Under the pieces are notes generated by a model. The model saw only the letters and a list, made by a program, of their open reading frames with translations, ran no database searches and was not told the origin of the DNA. A DNA stretch of 64,000 bases from Brevibacillus parabrevis (lineage in GTDB: Bacteria; Bacillota; Bacilli; Brevibacillales; Brevibacillaceae): contig NZ_RHHV01000013.1 in the NCBI RefSeq assembly GCF_003710905.1, positions 98,262-162,261 on the forward strand, written 5' to 3'. How positions within the stretch are numbered: position 1 is the stretch's first letter; every line of letters begins with the position of its first letter. The position numbers were made by a program, and so were the translations under genes. Shown here one piece after another: positions 1-10,160 of this stretch.

Positions 1-1673
1 GGAGTCGGGTAGATCGCATCGCCGCTGCGTTCATTGTAAAAAGATACGTTACCGCCGATAACAGGCGAGTCGAGGGCCACGCACGCTTCGCTCATGCCTT
101 CGCACGCTTTCTCGAACTGCCAGAATACTTCCGGCTTTTCCGGGCTGCCGAAGTTGAGGCAGTCGGTGATCGCAAGTGGCTCGGCACCGGAGCACACGAC
201 GTTGCGCGCGGATTCCGCTACCGCGATGGCGCCGCCCACTTTTGGATCGAGATACACATAGCGTCCGTTGCAATCGGTTGTCATGGCAAGAGCCTTGCGC
301 GTGCCGCGCACCATGACGACTGCTGCGTCAGAACCAGGCTTCACTGCTGTATTCGCGCGTACGATATGGTCGTATTGCTCGTACACCCATGCCTTGTTGG
401 CAACAGTCGGCTGCGCCAAGAGACTTTTCAGCGTCTCGTTCAGATCTTTTGGCTCCTCGATGGCAGCCAGCACATCCACTTTTCCGTTTGCTTCATAGTA
501 AGCAGGCACTGCGGAAGGACGGTGGTAAACCGGAGCGTCATCTGCCAGGCTGTTTGCTGGCACTTCTGCTACGACCTCGCCTTTGTGCAACAGGCGCAGC
601 TTGCTGTCATCCGTTACTTTGCCCACGACAGCGGAAGCCAAGCCCCATTTGTCAAAAATCGCGATCGCTTCCGCTTCCTTGCCTTTTTCCACAACGACAA
701 GCATGCGCTCTTGCGATTCGGACAGCATCATTTCGTAAGCAGACATGCCTGCTTCGCGCTGCGGCACGAGATCCAGGTTCATCTCGATTCCGTTGCCCGC
801 TTTGGATGCCATCTCCGAGCTGGAGCTGGTCAAACCAGCCGCACCCATGTCCTGAATCCCTACGACGATTCCTGTGTCGATCAGTTCCAGGCACGCTTCC
901 AGCAGCAATTTTTCCATGAACGGGTCGCCCACTTGTACAGCCGGGCGCTTTTTCTCCGATTCCTCGGTCAGCTCTTCGGAGGCAAAAGTCGCGCCGTGAA
1001 TACCGTCGCGTCCTGTGCTCGCCCCGACGTAAATGACCGGGTTGCCGATACCGGAGGCTACGCCTTTTTGAATTTTCTCGTGGTCGATCAGACCCACGCA
1101 CATAGCATTAACGAGCGGATTGCCTTCATACGTAGGATCGAAGTTCACTTCTCCGCCAACGGTAGGAATCCCGATGCAGTTACCGTAGCCGGCAATTCCC
1201 GCAACCACATGTTCAAACAAATATTTGACGCGTGGCGTGGTCAGCTCGCCAAAGCGCAGCGAGTTGAGCAATGCGATCGGGCGTGCACCCATGGAGAATA
1301 CATCGCGGATGATCCCGCCCACGCCTGTAGCTGCTCCCTGATACGGCTCGATAGCAGAAGGGTGGTTGTGGCTCTCGATTTTGAATACAACAGCCTGGTT
1401 GTCGCCGATGTCCACGATCCCGGCCCCTTCACCTGGTCCTTGCAGAACGCGAGGGCCTTTTGTCGGGAACTTGCGCAGGACAGGCTTGGAGTTTTTGTAG
1501 GAGCAGTGCTCAGACCACATAACGCTGTACAATCCGGTTTCTGTCCAGTTTGGCTGGCGTCCCATAATCGTTACTACACGTTGGTATTCTTCGTCAGTCA
1601 GCCCGATCTCACGGTAGAGCTTCTGATCGGCAATTTGCTGGGCGGTCGGTTCTTTATGCGTGAGTTGTGACAC
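1..1673 (-). CDS. purL: Phosphoribosylformylglycinamidine synthase subunit PurL (partial, C-terminus off window)
   Basis: Large subunit of FGAM synthase, which with PurS and PurQ performs the ATP- and glutamine-dependent fourth step of purine synthesis. About 557 codons are present; the family is near 740 residues, so the C-terminal quarter lies beyond the left edge. The start is GTG at 1673, preceded by GGAGGGAAC, and overlaps the end of purQ by 20 bases, suggesting translational coupling. The N-terminus (EIGLTDEEY) and the segments [15 protein letters not shown] and ESHNHPSA are readable on the minus strand and are typical of the small, PurS-dependent PurL. It is the last visible gene of purC-purS-purQ-purL. 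Confidence 0.95.
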   Translation of the reverse strand, partial: MSQLTHKEPTAQQIADQKLYREIGLTDEEYQRVVTIMGRQPNWTETGLYSVMWSEHCSYKNSKPVLRKFPTKGPRVLQGPGEGAGIVDIGDNQAVVFKIESHNHPSAIEPYQGAATGVGGIIRDVFSMGARPIALLNSLRFGELTTPRVKYLFEHVVAGIAGYGNCIGIPTVGGEVNFDPTYEGNPLVNAMCVGLIDHEKIQKGVASGIGNPVIYVGASTGRDGIHGATFASEELTEESEKKRPAVQVGDPFMEKLLLEACLELIDTGIVVGIQDMGAAGLTSSSSEMASKAGNGIEMNLDLVPQREAGMSAYEMMLSESQERMLVVVEKGKEAEAIAIFDKWGLASAVVGKVTDDSKLRLLHKGEVVAEVPANSLADDAPVYHRPSAVPAYYEANGKVDVLAAIEEPKDLNETLKSLLAQPTVANKAWVYEQYDHIVRANTAVKPGSDAAVVMVRGTRKALAMTTDCNGRYVYLDPKVGGAIAVAESARNVVCSGAEPLAITDCLNFGSPEKPEVFWQFEKACEGMSEACVALDSPVIGGNVSFYNERSGDAIYPT

Positions 1674-2346
1674 TGTTTTGTTCCCTCCACGTCTTCAGGA
1701 TCGAGGTAAACATGCGGCGGCCGTCATCGGATGTCATCCACTTGTGGACAGCGCGCTCCGGGTGAGGCATCATGCCGAGTACGTTGCCGCGCTCGTTGCA
1801 AATGCCTGCGATATCATCAAGAGAACCATTCGGGTTCTCGCCATTGTAGCGGAAAACGATCTGTTTGTTCGCTTTAAGCTTCGCGAGCGTTTCTTCATCA
1901 CAGTAGTAGTTTCCTTCGCCATGCGCGATCGGGATTTGGATTTCTTCCCCAGCCGCATAGTCGAGGGTAAATGGTGTTTCGTTGTTGTCGACGCGAAGCC
2001 CGGACAGCTTGCAGGCGAATTTGAGGGAACGGTTGCGCAAGAGAGCGCCTGGCAACAGCCCTACCTCTGTGAGGATTTGGAAGCCGTTACAGATTCCCAT
2101 TACCAGCTTGCCTGCTTCTGCTGCCTTCACCACTTGCTCCATCACGGGCGAAAAGCGAGCGACCGCGCCACAGCGCAAATAGTCTCCATAAGAGAATCCG
2201 CCCGGCAAAAGGATTGCGTCATAACCGGACAAATCTGTTTCGGAATGCCATACGTAGTCAACAGGCACTCCCATGACATCTTCAACTGCGTTGTACAAAT
2301 CTACATCAGCATTCGAGCCTGGAAAAACGATAACGGCTACTCGCAT
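1654..2346 (-). CDS. purQ: Phosphoribosylformylglycinamidine synthase glutaminase subunit PurQ
   Basis: Class I glutamine amidotransferase that supplies ammonia to PurL. The 230 residues begin [14 protein letters not shown], close to the length of the B. subtilis protein. The nucleophile Cys is visible in VMGICNGFQ and the His/Glu of the triad in MPHPERA near the C-terminus. The start at 2346 is chosen because it follows the purS stop by two bases with GGAGGGC inside the purS end. An upstream in-frame extension would run through purS and is not credible. Confidence 0.96.
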   Translation of the reverse strand: MRVAVIVFPGSNADVDLYNAVEDVMGVPVDYVWHSETDLSGYDAILLPGGFSYGDYLRCGAVARFSPVMEQVVKAAEAGKLVMGICNGFQILTEVGLLPGALLRNRSLKFACKLSGLRVDNNETPFTLDYAAGEEIQIPIAHGEGNYYCDEETLAKLKANKQIVFRYNGENPNGSLDDIAGICNERGNVLGMMPHPERAVHKWMTSDDGRRMFTSILKTWREQNSVTTHA

Positions 2347-2350
2347 ATCC

Positions 2351-2599
2351 TTAGCCCTCCACGATCTCAAAGCGATAGTCTTCAACCACCGTGTTAGCCA
2401 GGAGCTTTTCGCACATTTCACGTACACGCTCTTCTGCCTGCGCACGATCTGCCGTGTTCAGTTCCAGTTCCATGTACTTTCCGATACGCGCATTGTTTAC
2501 TTCGTCAAAACCTAGAGTGTGCAAAGCCCCTTTTACTGCATGGCCTTGCGGGTCCAGAACGCTCTCGCGCAGGGTTACATAAACAACAGCTTTAAACAT
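2351..2599 (-). CDS. purS: FGAM synthase subunit PurS
   Basis: Small (82 residue) structural subunit that bridges PurQ and PurL in Gram-positive FGAM synthase. The sequence [19 protein letters not shown] is the family's typical N-terminus and the length is that expected. It overlaps the end of purC by 8 bases and is followed two bases later by purQ, so the three are tightly coupled. Confidence 0.96.
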   Translation of the reverse strand: MFKAVVYVTLRESVLDPQGHAVKGALHTLGFDEVNNARIGKYMELELNTADRAQAEERVREMCEKLLANTVVEDYRFEIVEG

Positions 2600-3311
2600 G
2601 TACGTCTCCTCCCAGTCTCTTCAGCATTTCTTGATACGCTTCTTCTACATTGCCCAAATCGCGACGGAAGCGGTCTTTGTCCAGCTTCTCTTTTGTGACA
2701 GAGTCCCAGAAACGGCATGTGTCCGGGGATATTTCATCGGCGAGGAGAATCTCCCCGTCCGGCGTTTTTCCAAATTCGAGTTTGAAATCGACCAGCGTAA
2801 TATTGCGCTCGGCCAGATAAGGTACGAGAACCTCATTGACAGCAAGTCCCATGCGCTCAAGCGTCGTCTGGTCACTTTCGCTCGCAATTCCCAACACTTT
2901 GATATGGGAGGCGTTTACCAACGGATCGCCCAGTGCGTCATCCTTGTAGTAAAACTCAACAACTGGCTGCGGGAGAACAGTTCCCTCTTCCATGCCAAGA
3001 CGTTTGGCAAGTGAACCTGCCGCGATATTGCGGACAACGACCTCCAAAGGGATGATCTCCACTTTGCGGACTACTTGCTCTGTTGCAGACAGCAGCCGGA
3101 CAAAATGGTTGTCGATGCCTTTTTCCTTTAGCATGGTGAAAAAGATAGCGGTAATACGGTTGTTCAGCTCACCTTTTCCGGTGATTTGCGCCCGCTTCTC
3201 TCCGTTGAATGCTGTAGCGTCGTCTTTGTACTCTACCCAGTATTGATCAGGCACAGATGTCCGATAAATACGCTTCGCCTTACCTTCGTAGAGTTGTTCC
3301 TGTTTTTCCAC
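2592..3311 (-). CDS. purC: SAICAR synthetase PurC
   Basis: Condenses CAIR with aspartate to [18 protein letters not shown] at the N-terminus, KRAQITGKG and the SPDTCRFWD motif identify the family; 239 residues is the usual bacterial length. A GTG at 3311 is preferred because AAGGTGG lies eight bases upstream; a GTG four codons earlier (3323) would sit directly on that ribosome-binding site. In B. subtilis purC directly follows purB. Here it is the first gene of its transcription unit with its own promoter, while purB is 43 kb away. Confidence 0.95.
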   Translation of the reverse strand: MEKQEQLYEGKAKRIYRTSVPDQYWVEYKDDATAFNGEKRAQITGKGELNNRITAIFFTMLKEKGIDNHFVRLLSATEQVVRKVEIIPLEVVVRNIAAGSLAKRLGMEEGTVLPQPVVEFYYKDDALGDPLVNASHIKVLGIASESDQTTLERMGLAVNEVLVPYLAERNITLVDFKLEFGKTPDGEILLADEISPDTCRFWDSVTKEKLDKDRFRRDLGNVEEAYQEMLKRLGGDVHV

Positions 3312-3375
3312 TGTAGGAGCCACCTTCCCAGATAAAAAGGTTGAGTTACGATTAATTCACGAACGATTCAACTAC

Positions 3376-3444
3376 ATTAAAACACAATCATACGCATTTA
3401 TCAACGAAAAATGCGTGAATACGATTCGACAAACGTTCGGAAAT
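3376..3444 (-). promoter_or_regulatory. purC promoter with PurR-box-like site
   Basis: On the minus strand, TTGATA (3399-3404), a 17-base spacer and TTTAAT (3376-3381) form a near-consensus vegetative promoter about 65 bases before the purC start. Upstream, ATTTCCGAACGTT (3432-3444) matches the Bacillus PurBox consensus AWWWCCGAACWWT at 12 of 13 positions. A weaker inverted half-match overlaps the -35 region. No purine riboswitch was recognised in the short leader. Regulation by PurR is inferred from this match. Confidence 0.75.
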
Positions 3445-3576
3445 TGTTGCATAATCGTTGTTAAGTTTTCGTTAACATTCGTTTACACGTTATCCATACT
3501 GGCTTTACATCCGCTCTTTACAATAGTCCTTAGTCACAGGACTCCACGACTATCCATATAATCAGGGGGACATCGG

Positions 3577-5292
3577 ATGAAGACGCACCTTATCTTTGGC
3601 AAACTACTAGCCCCATTTACGCACTGGCACAGACGCGCACGGCTCCATACGAAGCTGACCGTGCCGCTGTTCTGCCTTTTGCTCCTCTCTTTCGCAGCGA
3701 TCGGCGGGACTTTTTACACGCAGGCCAAAAAAATCATGATCGCCCAAATGGAAGCCAGACTCGATTCGGAGACGGACAAGACGACGGAAAAAATTTCCCT
3801 GTTGAAGTTCGCCTTTGTCACCGACGAGGAAACTTATCTGAAAAGGCTGGAGTTCGAGCTGTTGCAGCAAAAAAATTCTTTGGCCCAGGAAGGCCTCGAT
3901 GTTCAGCAATACGTCGTGCGCAGCGGCGCGTTTCAGCCGATTCCCAACGTGACGAAGCAGGGAGCGATCCCCGTTCCGCCTGAGTACGCGCATCAGTTGG
4001 AAGCCGAACGCTACGGCGTCATCCACATCCCGATTGACGGGACGATACATACTTTGGCCTTTACTCATTCACCTGAAGAAAATTTCGTCTACGTCATCGA
4101 CGTGCCGCAAGAGCAATATTTAGTCCATCTGCACGAAACGACCAGACTGATCCTTTTTGCCATTGCAGGAAGTCTCGTCCTCTCTGTTTTACTATGCTTG
4201 TTTATTGTGCGAGGTATTACGAATCCGTTCCAAACATTGATCCAGGCCATCCAAAAGGTCAGCGCCGGCGATCTGACACAGCGCTCCGCTCTGGAAAAGG
4301 AAGGGCCGGAAATCCGAGCGATCTCGCATCACTTCGATTATATGGTCGAGCAGATGCACCTCATCATCTCCGAGTTCCAGTCGATGATTCAGGAGTTGAA
4401 TCGCGGCGGCATCGAGATCAGGCAGACCGCTGACGAGGCAGGGGAGCGCTCGTCGATGCTTTCCATCCGCCTGGACACGGTGAATAAAGGCGTAGAGCAA
4501 ACAGCCGCTTCGACCGAACAGGCAAGTGCTTCTTTTCAACGGATGCGTGCTTCCATCGACATGCTGTTTGCACGAATCGCGGGTGTGATCGAAGCAGGCG
4601 GCCAGATGGAATCGGTCACGCACAGCGGCCAAAGCAGAATCGACGAGTTGACGGTCATCTTCCAGCGCTTTTTCCAAACGTACAAGCAACTGGACACCCG
4701 TATGGCAAACATGCAAGAGCAGTCGGCGTCGATCGGGCACGCGGTTTCGTTGATCGAAAACTTGGCGAAGCAAACCAAGCTGCTCGCCCTGAATGCCAGC
4801 ATTGAGGCGGCACGGGCCGGCGAGTACGGACGCGGCTTTGCCGTAGTAGCGAGCGAAGTCGCCAAGCTCGCACACGAATCGGAAAAGGCAGCGCTTGAAA
4901 TCAACCGCCTGATGGCTTCGGTTCAGACTGAGACGCTTTCCATCTCACGCGAAACTTCCCAAGCTTCCACCCAGCTCCAGGAGAGCGTGCAAAAGCTGGA
5001 AGAAGCGGAAGCCGCCTTCCTCCATCTGCGCCAGGCCGTCGACCGGACGACCGGGGAGCTGCGCGCAGCCACAGAAGGGCTGTCCGACATTACCCAAGGC
5101 ATGCAGGATGTCGACCACACGCTGGTTACGTTCCTCGCGATCTCGCAGGAAACGAAAAGCAGCACAGAAGAGATGCTTGACGCCTCCAAGGAACAGCTTT
5201 CATCCGTAGCCAAGTCGCGCCATCTGGCCTCCGAGCTGCTCGCTTTGTCCACGCGGCTGCATGAAATCAGCGAGAGATTTCGTGTGGCTTGA
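3577..5292 (+). CDS. Methyl-accepting chemotaxis protein
   Basis: Membrane chemoreceptor of 571 residues. A short cytoplasmic N-terminus leads into a first membrane helix (residues about 28-48), an extracellular sensor region of roughly 140 residues, and a second helix near 195-215. A HAMP segment ([20 protein letters not shown]) and a long helical signalling domain follow. The kinase-coupling hairpin is clear: [18 protein letters not shown] then [15 protein letters not shown]. The start follows GGGGGAC. It is transcribed divergently from purC and ends at a strong terminator. The ligand cannot be read from sequence; the sensor domain resembles a single Cache-type fold only loosely. Confidence 0.92.
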   Translation: MKTHLIFGKLLAPFTHWHRRARLHTKLTVPLFCLLLLSFAAIGGTFYTQAKKIMIAQMEARLDSETDKTTEKISLLKFAFVTDEETYLKRLEFELLQQKNSLAQEGLDVQQYVVRSGAFQPIPNVTKQGAIPVPPEYAHQLEAERYGVIHIPIDGTIHTLAFTHSPEENFVYVIDVPQEQYLVHLHETTRLILFAIAGSLVLSVLLCLFIVRGITNPFQTLIQAIQKVSAGDLTQRSALEKEGPEIRAISHHFDYMVEQMHLIISEFQSMIQELNRGGIEIRQTADEAGERSSMLSIRLDTVNKGVEQTAASTEQASASFQRMRASIDMLFARIAGVIEAGGQMESVTHSGQSRIDELTVIFQRFFQTYKQLDTRMANMQEQSASIGHAVSLIENLAKQTKLLALNASIEAARAGEYGRGFAVVASEVAKLAHESEKAALEINRLMASVQTETLSISRETSQASTQLQESVQKLEEAEAAFLHLRQAVDRTTGELRAATEGLSDITQGMQDVDHTLVTFLAISQETKSSTEEMLDASKEQLSSVAKSRHLASELLALSTRLHEISERFRVA

Positions 5293-5302
5293 TCCAAATG
5301 CC

Positions 5303-5340
5303 AAGAGCCTTCTTCGCTTTTGCAAGAAGGCTCTTTTTTT
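5303..5340 (+). terminator. Rho-independent terminator after the chemoreceptor gene
   Basis: AGAGCCTTCTT pairs with AAGAAGGCTCT across a short loop and is followed by a run of T, ten bases after the chemoreceptor stop. Confidence 0.9.
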
Positions 5341-5395
5341 GTCTTTATGTTACACTGTCTTTGGTACAACCTACACGTGAAAGAAGGAATATCAG

Positions 5396-6595
5396 ATGTT
5401 TCCCTTTGAAGTATCTTTTCCTACCCATATCTACTTCGGCATGGGCGAACTTGCGCGTTTGGGCCAGGCAGCGAAAACTCTCGGTAACAAAGCGCTTCTC
5501 GTCACAGGTGGCAGCGCAGCCAAGCGCACAGGTCTGCTTAGCCGCGCCATTACGCTCCTGCAAGAAGCGCAAGTAGCCTATACTCTTTTTGACAAAATTG
5601 AACCGAATCCGCGCACAGCGACCGTCGATGCCGGAGCAGCGCTTGCCCGCGAAGAGCAATGCGACTTCGTGCTGGCCTTGGGCGGAGGCTCTGTTATGGA
5701 TGCAGCCAAAGCCATTGCCGCCGCAGCCGTTTCCGGGCGGCCCATCTACGACTACATGCGCGGCAACCCGAGCGGCTCAGGCAAATGGCTGGTGCCCGTG
5801 CAGGAAGCGCTCCCGCTTCTCACCGTGCCCACTGTGGCTGCAACCGGATCGGAAGCAAACAATATCAGCGTCCTGACCCACTGGGACACACACGAGAAAT
5901 CTTCCATAAACGGCCCGGCCCTCTATCCGAAAATCGCGATTCTCGATCCATCGATCACATTTACCGTTCCCGCACGCGTCACGGCAGAGTCATGCGCAGA
6001 TATTTTCTCGCATCTGTTTGAAACATACTTGATCAGCGCAGACAAAACGAATGTGCAGGACGGGATCACGGAAACGCTCATTCGGCTCGTTGCGGAGCAC
6101 TCCGTTACCGCCATTCGCCAACCGGATCACGAAGAGGCACGTTCCACTTTGCTCTGGGCAAGCACGCTTGGCATCAGTCCTTTTGCCAATGCAGGGCGCG
6201 GCGCCGGAATGCCTCTGCACGGAATCGAACACCCGTTGAGCGGCATTTACGACATGGCACACGGGCGTGGACTGGCGATTCTTTCGCTTCCTTATTTCGA
6301 GCAGGTCATTTTGCCGGAGCGTCCAGAGAGACTGGCGCGCATGGGCCGACACTGCTTCGGAGTTACCGAGGAAGACGAGCAAGCCGCAGCGCGCGCAACC
6401 ATCGTGGCTGTTGCCCGCTGGTATGAAAGCATGGGCATCACCGAGCGGCTTTCTGACTTTGGTGTAACGCAGGACGCGCTGCCAAAAATGGCCGAAGAAG
6501 CGATTACGATTGGCGGACGCGGTGCCGGACATCTGCCGAGCGCCAGAAAACTGCATGCGGAAGATGTCGTCGCGATCTACCAGGCTTGCCTGTAA
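5396..6595 (+). CDS. Iron-containing alcohol dehydrogenase (butanol dehydrogenase-like)
   Basis: Group III NAD(P)-dependent alcohol dehydrogenase, 399 residues. The dinucleotide-binding region has LVTGGSAAK and the typical GGGSVMDAAKAIA. The divalent metal ligands appear as Asp and His in SCADIFSHLFE and as His in PLHGIEHPLSG and DMAHGRGLAI. It resembles the BdhA/YugJ-YugK group that reduces medium-chain aldehydes or methylglyoxal-like substrates; the natural substrate is not deducible. The start at 5396 follows GAAGGAATATCAG. It stands alone, after the chemoreceptor terminator. Confidence 0.9.
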   Translation: MFPFEVSFPTHIYFGMGELARLGQAAKTLGNKALLVTGGSAAKRTGLLSRAITLLQEAQVAYTLFDKIEPNPRTATVDAGAALAREEQCDFVLALGGGSVMDAAKAIAAAAVSGRPIYDYMRGNPSGSGKWLVPVQEALPLLTVPTVAATGSEANNISVLTHWDTHEKSSINGPALYPKIAILDPSITFTVPARVTAESCADIFSHLFETYLISADKTNVQDGITETLIRLVAEHSVTAIRQPDHEEARSTLLWASTLGISPFANAGRGAGMPLHGIEHPLSGIYDMAHGRGLAILSLPYFEQVILPERPERLARMGRHCFGVTEEDEQAAARATIVAVARWYESMGITERLSDFGVTQDALPKMAEEAITIGGRGAGHLPSARKLHAEDVVAIYQACL

Positions 6596-6683
6596 ATGCT
6601 GCACGAACATACTGGCAGGCACGCGCTTTCCTGTGCGATAATGAGATTAATAAAAATTTTTTTACTATATGGAGGTCGTACAT

Positions 6684-7799
6684 ATGGCAGATCCACGCAT
6701 CAATGAACTGGCTAGCCGCCTCGTCCGCTACTCTCTCAATTTGCAAAAAGGGGAAAAAGTCCTGATCGAAAACACAGGGCTGCAACCTGAGCTTGTACGT
6801 GCGCTCGTTCGCGAATCGTTCGCTGTCGGCGCTCTGCCATTGGTAACGTTGAAAGACCAGGAAGTGCTGCGCGCGCTCTACCAAGGAACGAGCGAAGAGC
6901 ATATGGCATTGATGGCCAAATACGAATACGAGCGCATGAAAGACATGGACGCGTACATCGCGATCCGCGCTTACGACAACATCAACGAATTTGCCGATGT
7001 TCCGGAAGACAAGATGGGCATCTACTCCCGTGTCCTGTATCAGCCAGTGCACACAAACGAACGCGTGCCAAACAAACGCTGGGTCGTTTTGCGCTACCCG
7101 AACAAATCAATGGCGCAACTGTCCAATATGAGTCTGGAAGGCTTCGAGGACTTCTACTTCTCCGTCTGCAACCTGGACTACGCGAAAATGTCCAGAGCGA
7201 TGACACCGCTGAAAGAACTGATGGAGCGCACCGACCGTGTCCGCATCGTCGGGCCAAAAACCGACCTGCGCTTCTCCATCAAAGGCATCAACGCTGTCAA
7301 ATGCGACGGCAAGCGCAACATCCCGGACGGCGAAGTGTACACAGCGCCTGTTCGCGATTCTGTAGAAGGCACCATTTTCTACAACGCCGCTTCCAACTAC
7401 CACGGCATTTCCTTCACCGATGTGCAATTCACTTTTAAAGAAGGAAAAATCGTCGAAGCGACCAGCTCCAATACAAAAGCGCTGAATGACATTCTCGACA
7501 CCGACGAAGGCGCTCGCTATATCGGGGAATTTGCCATTGGCTTCAACCCGCACATCCTGCATCCGATGCTGGACATCCTGTTCGACGAAAAAATCGCCGG
7601 AAGCTTCCACTTCACACCTGGCAACGCCTACACAGTAGCGGACAACGGAAACCGCTCCTCTGTTCACTGGGATCTGGTGCAAATCCAGCGTCCGGAATAC
7701 GGCGGAGGCGAAATCTGGTTTGACGACGTGCTGATCAGAAAAGACGGCCGCTTCGTGCTGCCAGAGCTGGAAGGCTTGAACCCGGAAAATCTGGTGTAG
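6684..7799 (+). CDS. M29 family aminopeptidase (AmpS/AmpT type)
   Basis: Cytosolic metal-dependent aminopeptidase of the thermophilic M29 family, 371 residues. The N-terminus (LASRLVRYSLNLQKGEKVLI) is characteristic. The C-terminal half carries the metal-binding elements of the family, including EFAIGFNPHI, GSFHFTPGNAY and SVHWDLV, with conserved Glu and His. GGAGG lies eight bases before the ATG at 6684; an in-frame ATG five codons earlier overlaps that site and is rejected. The gene is monocistronic and followed by a terminator at 7831. Confidence 0.92.
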   Translation: MADPRINELASRLVRYSLNLQKGEKVLIENTGLQPELVRALVRESFAVGALPLVTLKDQEVLRALYQGTSEEHMALMAKYEYERMKDMDAYIAIRAYDNINEFADVPEDKMGIYSRVLYQPVHTNERVPNKRWVVLRYPNKSMAQLSNMSLEGFEDFYFSVCNLDYAKMSRAMTPLKELMERTDRVRIVGPKTDLRFSIKGINAVKCDGKRNIPDGEVYTAPVRDSVEGTIFYNAASNYHGISFTDVQFTFKEGKIVEATSSNTKALNDILDTDEGARYIGEFAIGFNPHILHPMLDILFDEKIAGSFHFTPGNAYTVADNGNRSSVHWDLVQIQRPEYGGGEIWFDDVLIRKDGRFVLPELEGLNPENLV

Positions 7800-7830
7800 G
7801 GCATACCGTATAGCACGTCTAGCACTAACA

Positions 7831-7872
7831 ATGGATAGGCTTCAGAGAACATCTGAACCCTATCCATTTTTT
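7831..7872 (+). terminator. Terminator after the M29 aminopeptidase gene
   Basis: ATGGATAGG pairs with CCTATCCAT, with an inner TTCAGA/TCTGAA stem, followed by T6. Confidence 0.85.
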
Positions 7873-8001
7873 CATGCTGATGTTCCGTGAAAATCATCAT
7901 TTTAAAATTTACAAAAAATTCTAAAAAATTAACGCAAATATTTTTTATAACATGCTACAGTCAATACGCAACCAAATCCACGAAGAAAGGAAGTACCATC
8001 C

Positions 8002-8460
8002 ATGAAATGCAAAGTCGAAACTATCCCCCCCTATCGCATTGCGTATATGCGGCGAGTCGGTCCATACGGTCCTGCCAATGTGGAAGTAATGGAGGAGCTA
8101 AAAAAATGGGCGAAGGAGAAACAGCTTCTGGAATCAGCTATCCTGTTTGCCGTTCCACAAGATAACCCACAGACAACCGCTCCTGAAAGCTGCCGATTTG
8201 ATGCTTGCATTGTGCTCTCCGCAAATTATCAGTTGGACGATGCCGATTCCATTTGCGAAGGCGAGCTTGCGGGCGGGAATTACCTCGTTTTCGAAGTCAA
8301 GCATACAGCAGAGGACATCCAGCGGGCGTATGCTGAAATTTTTCCTGCTCTCCACAGCAAAGGCTATACGCTGGACAGCAAGCCCATTTTGGAAAAATAT
8401 ACGGGCGATATCACAACCAATCCTTATTGCGAAATATGTGTGCCAGTAACAACATTATAG
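8002..8460 (+). CDS. GyrI-like small-molecule-binding protein
   Basis: Stand-alone GyrI-like (AraC effector-binding) domain of 152 residues. The opening KVETIPPYRIAYMRRVGPYG and the late AEIFPALHSKGYTLD and TNPYCEICVPV are the standard landmarks of the fold, which binds hydrophobic small molecules in BmrR/Rob-type regulators and in SbmC/GyrI. There is no DNA-binding domain. The ATG follows GAAAGGAAG. Single gene; its ligand and partner are unknown. Confidence 0.85.
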   Translation: MKCKVETIPPYRIAYMRRVGPYGPANVEVMEELKKWAKEKQLLESAILFAVPQDNPQTTAPESCRFDACIVLSANYQLDDADSICEGELAGGNYLVFEVKHTAEDIQRAYAEIFPALHSKGYTLDSKPILEKYTGDITTNPYCEICVPVTTL

Positions 8461-8625
8461 ATTAGTCTTATGGCATGGCAATACTTGCAGCGATAGCGTT
8501 GGCGGCGCGACACGACATGGCGCGGCGTGACGACCGTCCGGCAGAAAGTTCATCTCTGGCTTTTGTTCGCTCGACGCAAAAACTACAATGGGGATGAGAA
8601 ACGTTTTGGGAAATGGGGTCTATGC

Positions 8626-9573
8626 ATGAACAAATCAGACCGCCTGCTGGCCATTGTGCTGGAGCTTCAGCGCAAGCGCACCTTGCGCGCGGAAGATTTG
8701 GCCGCGACATTCGAGACGAGCGTGCGAACCATCTACCGGGATATGCAGGCGTTGAGCGAAGCAGGGGTCCCTGTCGTCGGCTCGCCAGGGCAAGGCTACT
8801 CGCTGATGGAAGGCTTTTTTCTGCCGCCCGTTCGCTTTACGGTGGAGGAAGCCGTCGCGCTGCTGATCGGCGCAGACCTGGTCGAGCAGGCGTTTGGCAA
8901 AAATTACGGCCACAGCGCCCGCGGTGTCCAACGCAAAGTCGAAGCGCTTCTGTCGCAGGAATTTATCCGAGAAGTAGAGGGGATTCGCTCGACCTTTCGC
9001 CTGCTCGATATCGGAGAAGCCAACCAGCGCGAGCGGGAAAAACAATATGCCGAGCTGCTCCACGAAGCCATCCTGCATCGCCGCAAAGTCCGCTTCCGCT
9101 ATCGCAAAACGATCCCCGAGACAGACGGCAACCGCGAGAGCGTGCGCGATGCGGCTCCCTACGGGCTTGTGCTGGCGCGGGGCGTGTGGACTTTGCTCGC
9201 CTTTTGCGATTTGCGCCAGGACATCCGCAGGTTCCGCCTGTCCCGCATGAGCGGGCTGACCATGCTCGAAGACAGCTTTGACCTCCCGGAGCATTTTTCC
9301 TTTGACGATTACAAGCCTCCCGACAACCGCACACTCGAAGTCCGCCTGCTCGTCCAGCCAGCGATAGCCGATCAGGTGCTGGAAGCAAAGTCCTTTTATA
9401 TAGAAGAGATGGCCGATCATCCGGACGGAGTGCTGGTCACGCTGCGCGTCCGGCAACTGGAGGAAATCTCGGACTGGGTTCTGGGGCTGGGGGCAAATGC
9501 GCTCGTTCTCGAACCGCCATCCCTCCGCGAAAAAATTCGCGAGGAAGCGGAAAAATTGCTAAAACGCTACTGA
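8626..9573 (+). CDS. YafY-type HTH-WYL transcriptional regulator
   Basis: Helix-turn-helix plus WYL-domain regulator, 315 residues. Residues about 1-60 form an HTH_11 domain (LRAEDLAATFETSVRTIYRD). The middle has the WYL core (VRFRYRKT ... APYGLVLARGVWTLLAFC) and the C-terminus the WCX extension. Such proteins bind nucleotide-like or other ligands and control local genes. The ATG at 8626 begins the HTH domain; in-frame sequence upstream shows no homology. The DinB-fold gene 65 bases downstream could be a target, but a terminator lies between them. Confidence 0.88.
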   Translation: MNKSDRLLAIVLELQRKRTLRAEDLAATFETSVRTIYRDMQALSEAGVPVVGSPGQGYSLMEGFFLPPVRFTVEEAVALLIGADLVEQAFGKNYGHSARGVQRKVEALLSQEFIREVEGIRSTFRLLDIGEANQREREKQYAELLHEAILHRRKVRFRYRKTIPETDGNRESVRDAAPYGLVLARGVWTLLAFCDLRQDIRRFRLSRMSGLTMLEDSFDLPEHFSFDDYKPPDNRTLEVRLLVQPAIADQVLEAKSFYIEEMADHPDGVLVTLRVRQLEEISDWVLGLGANALVLEPPSLREKIREEAEKLLKRY

Positions 9574-9598
9574 CATACAGTTGTCAGTAGCGTTTTTG
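9560..9598 (+). terminator. Terminator between the WYL regulator and DinB-fold genes
   Basis: AACGCTACTGACA pairs with TGTCAGTAGCGTT around a six-base loop, ending in TTTTTG. The upstream arm contains the regulator's stop codon. Confidence 0.88.
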
Positions 9599-9638
9599 TA
9601 TGCTTGTGACAAAGAATGAAAGAGGAGCTGACCACAAG

Positions 9639-10160
9639 ATGAATCCAACCGAAATCATGCACAGCATGCAACAAGTAACCGATCTGTACATCCAGGAACT
9701 CGAAGCATTTGACATGGACCGTCTGCTGCAAAAGCCAAGCGAAGAGGAATGGTCCATCGGCCAGATGTACCAGCATCTGATCCAATCGGCCCTCTATATG
9801 CAACTCGCCAACATCGAAGCGTGTAGAAAAGGCGCGCCCGAAGTCATCCAGCCGGACGCCCAAATGTCTGAGGATGGGCAAGCGATCTTTGCCCAAGGCT
9901 CCTTACCGCCTATCCGCATCCACGTTCCTGCTTCGCCCCAATATACACCCAAGCAGCCAGAGAACAAAGAGCAGCTGCACGACGGCTTGCGCACTGTCCT
10001 GCGCCTGATGCAAGAATTGGAGCCGACCTTGCAGGATATTCCGACACACCACAAAGTCGCACACCCTCGCTTCGGGCCTTTGAATGCGCAGGAGTGGTTT
10101 GCGCTTGTAGAGATGCACTATCGCCACCATCTGCACCAATTGAACAGGCTAAAAGGCTAG
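9639..10160 (+). CDS. DinB superfamily protein
   Basis: Four-helix-bundle DinB-like protein of 173 residues. The signature elements are EEEWSIGQMYQHLIQS early, carrying the first metal-site His, and EWFALVEMHYRHHLHQLNRL at the C-terminus with the closing His cluster. Members are metal-binding thiol transferases (bacillithiol-dependent) or uncharacterised; the specific reaction cannot be assigned. GAGGAG precedes the ATG at 9639. Its TAG stop overlaps the TAG of the convergent DUF169 gene inside one CTAG palindrome. Confidence 0.85.
   Translation: MNPTEIMHSMQQVTDLYIQELEAFDMDRLLQKPSEEEWSIGQMYQHLIQSALYMQLANIEACRKGAPEVIQPDAQMSEDGQAIFAQGSLPPIRIHVPASPQYTPKQPENKEQLHDGLRTVLRLMQELEPTLQDIPTHHKVAHPRFGPLNAQEWFALVEMHYRHHLHQLNRLKG

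Noticed and set aside
366..1670. Long plus-strand open frame of 434 codons opposite purL
   Set aside because: It is the antisense of a clear purL coding region, lacks a ribosome-binding site and has no recognisable protein features.
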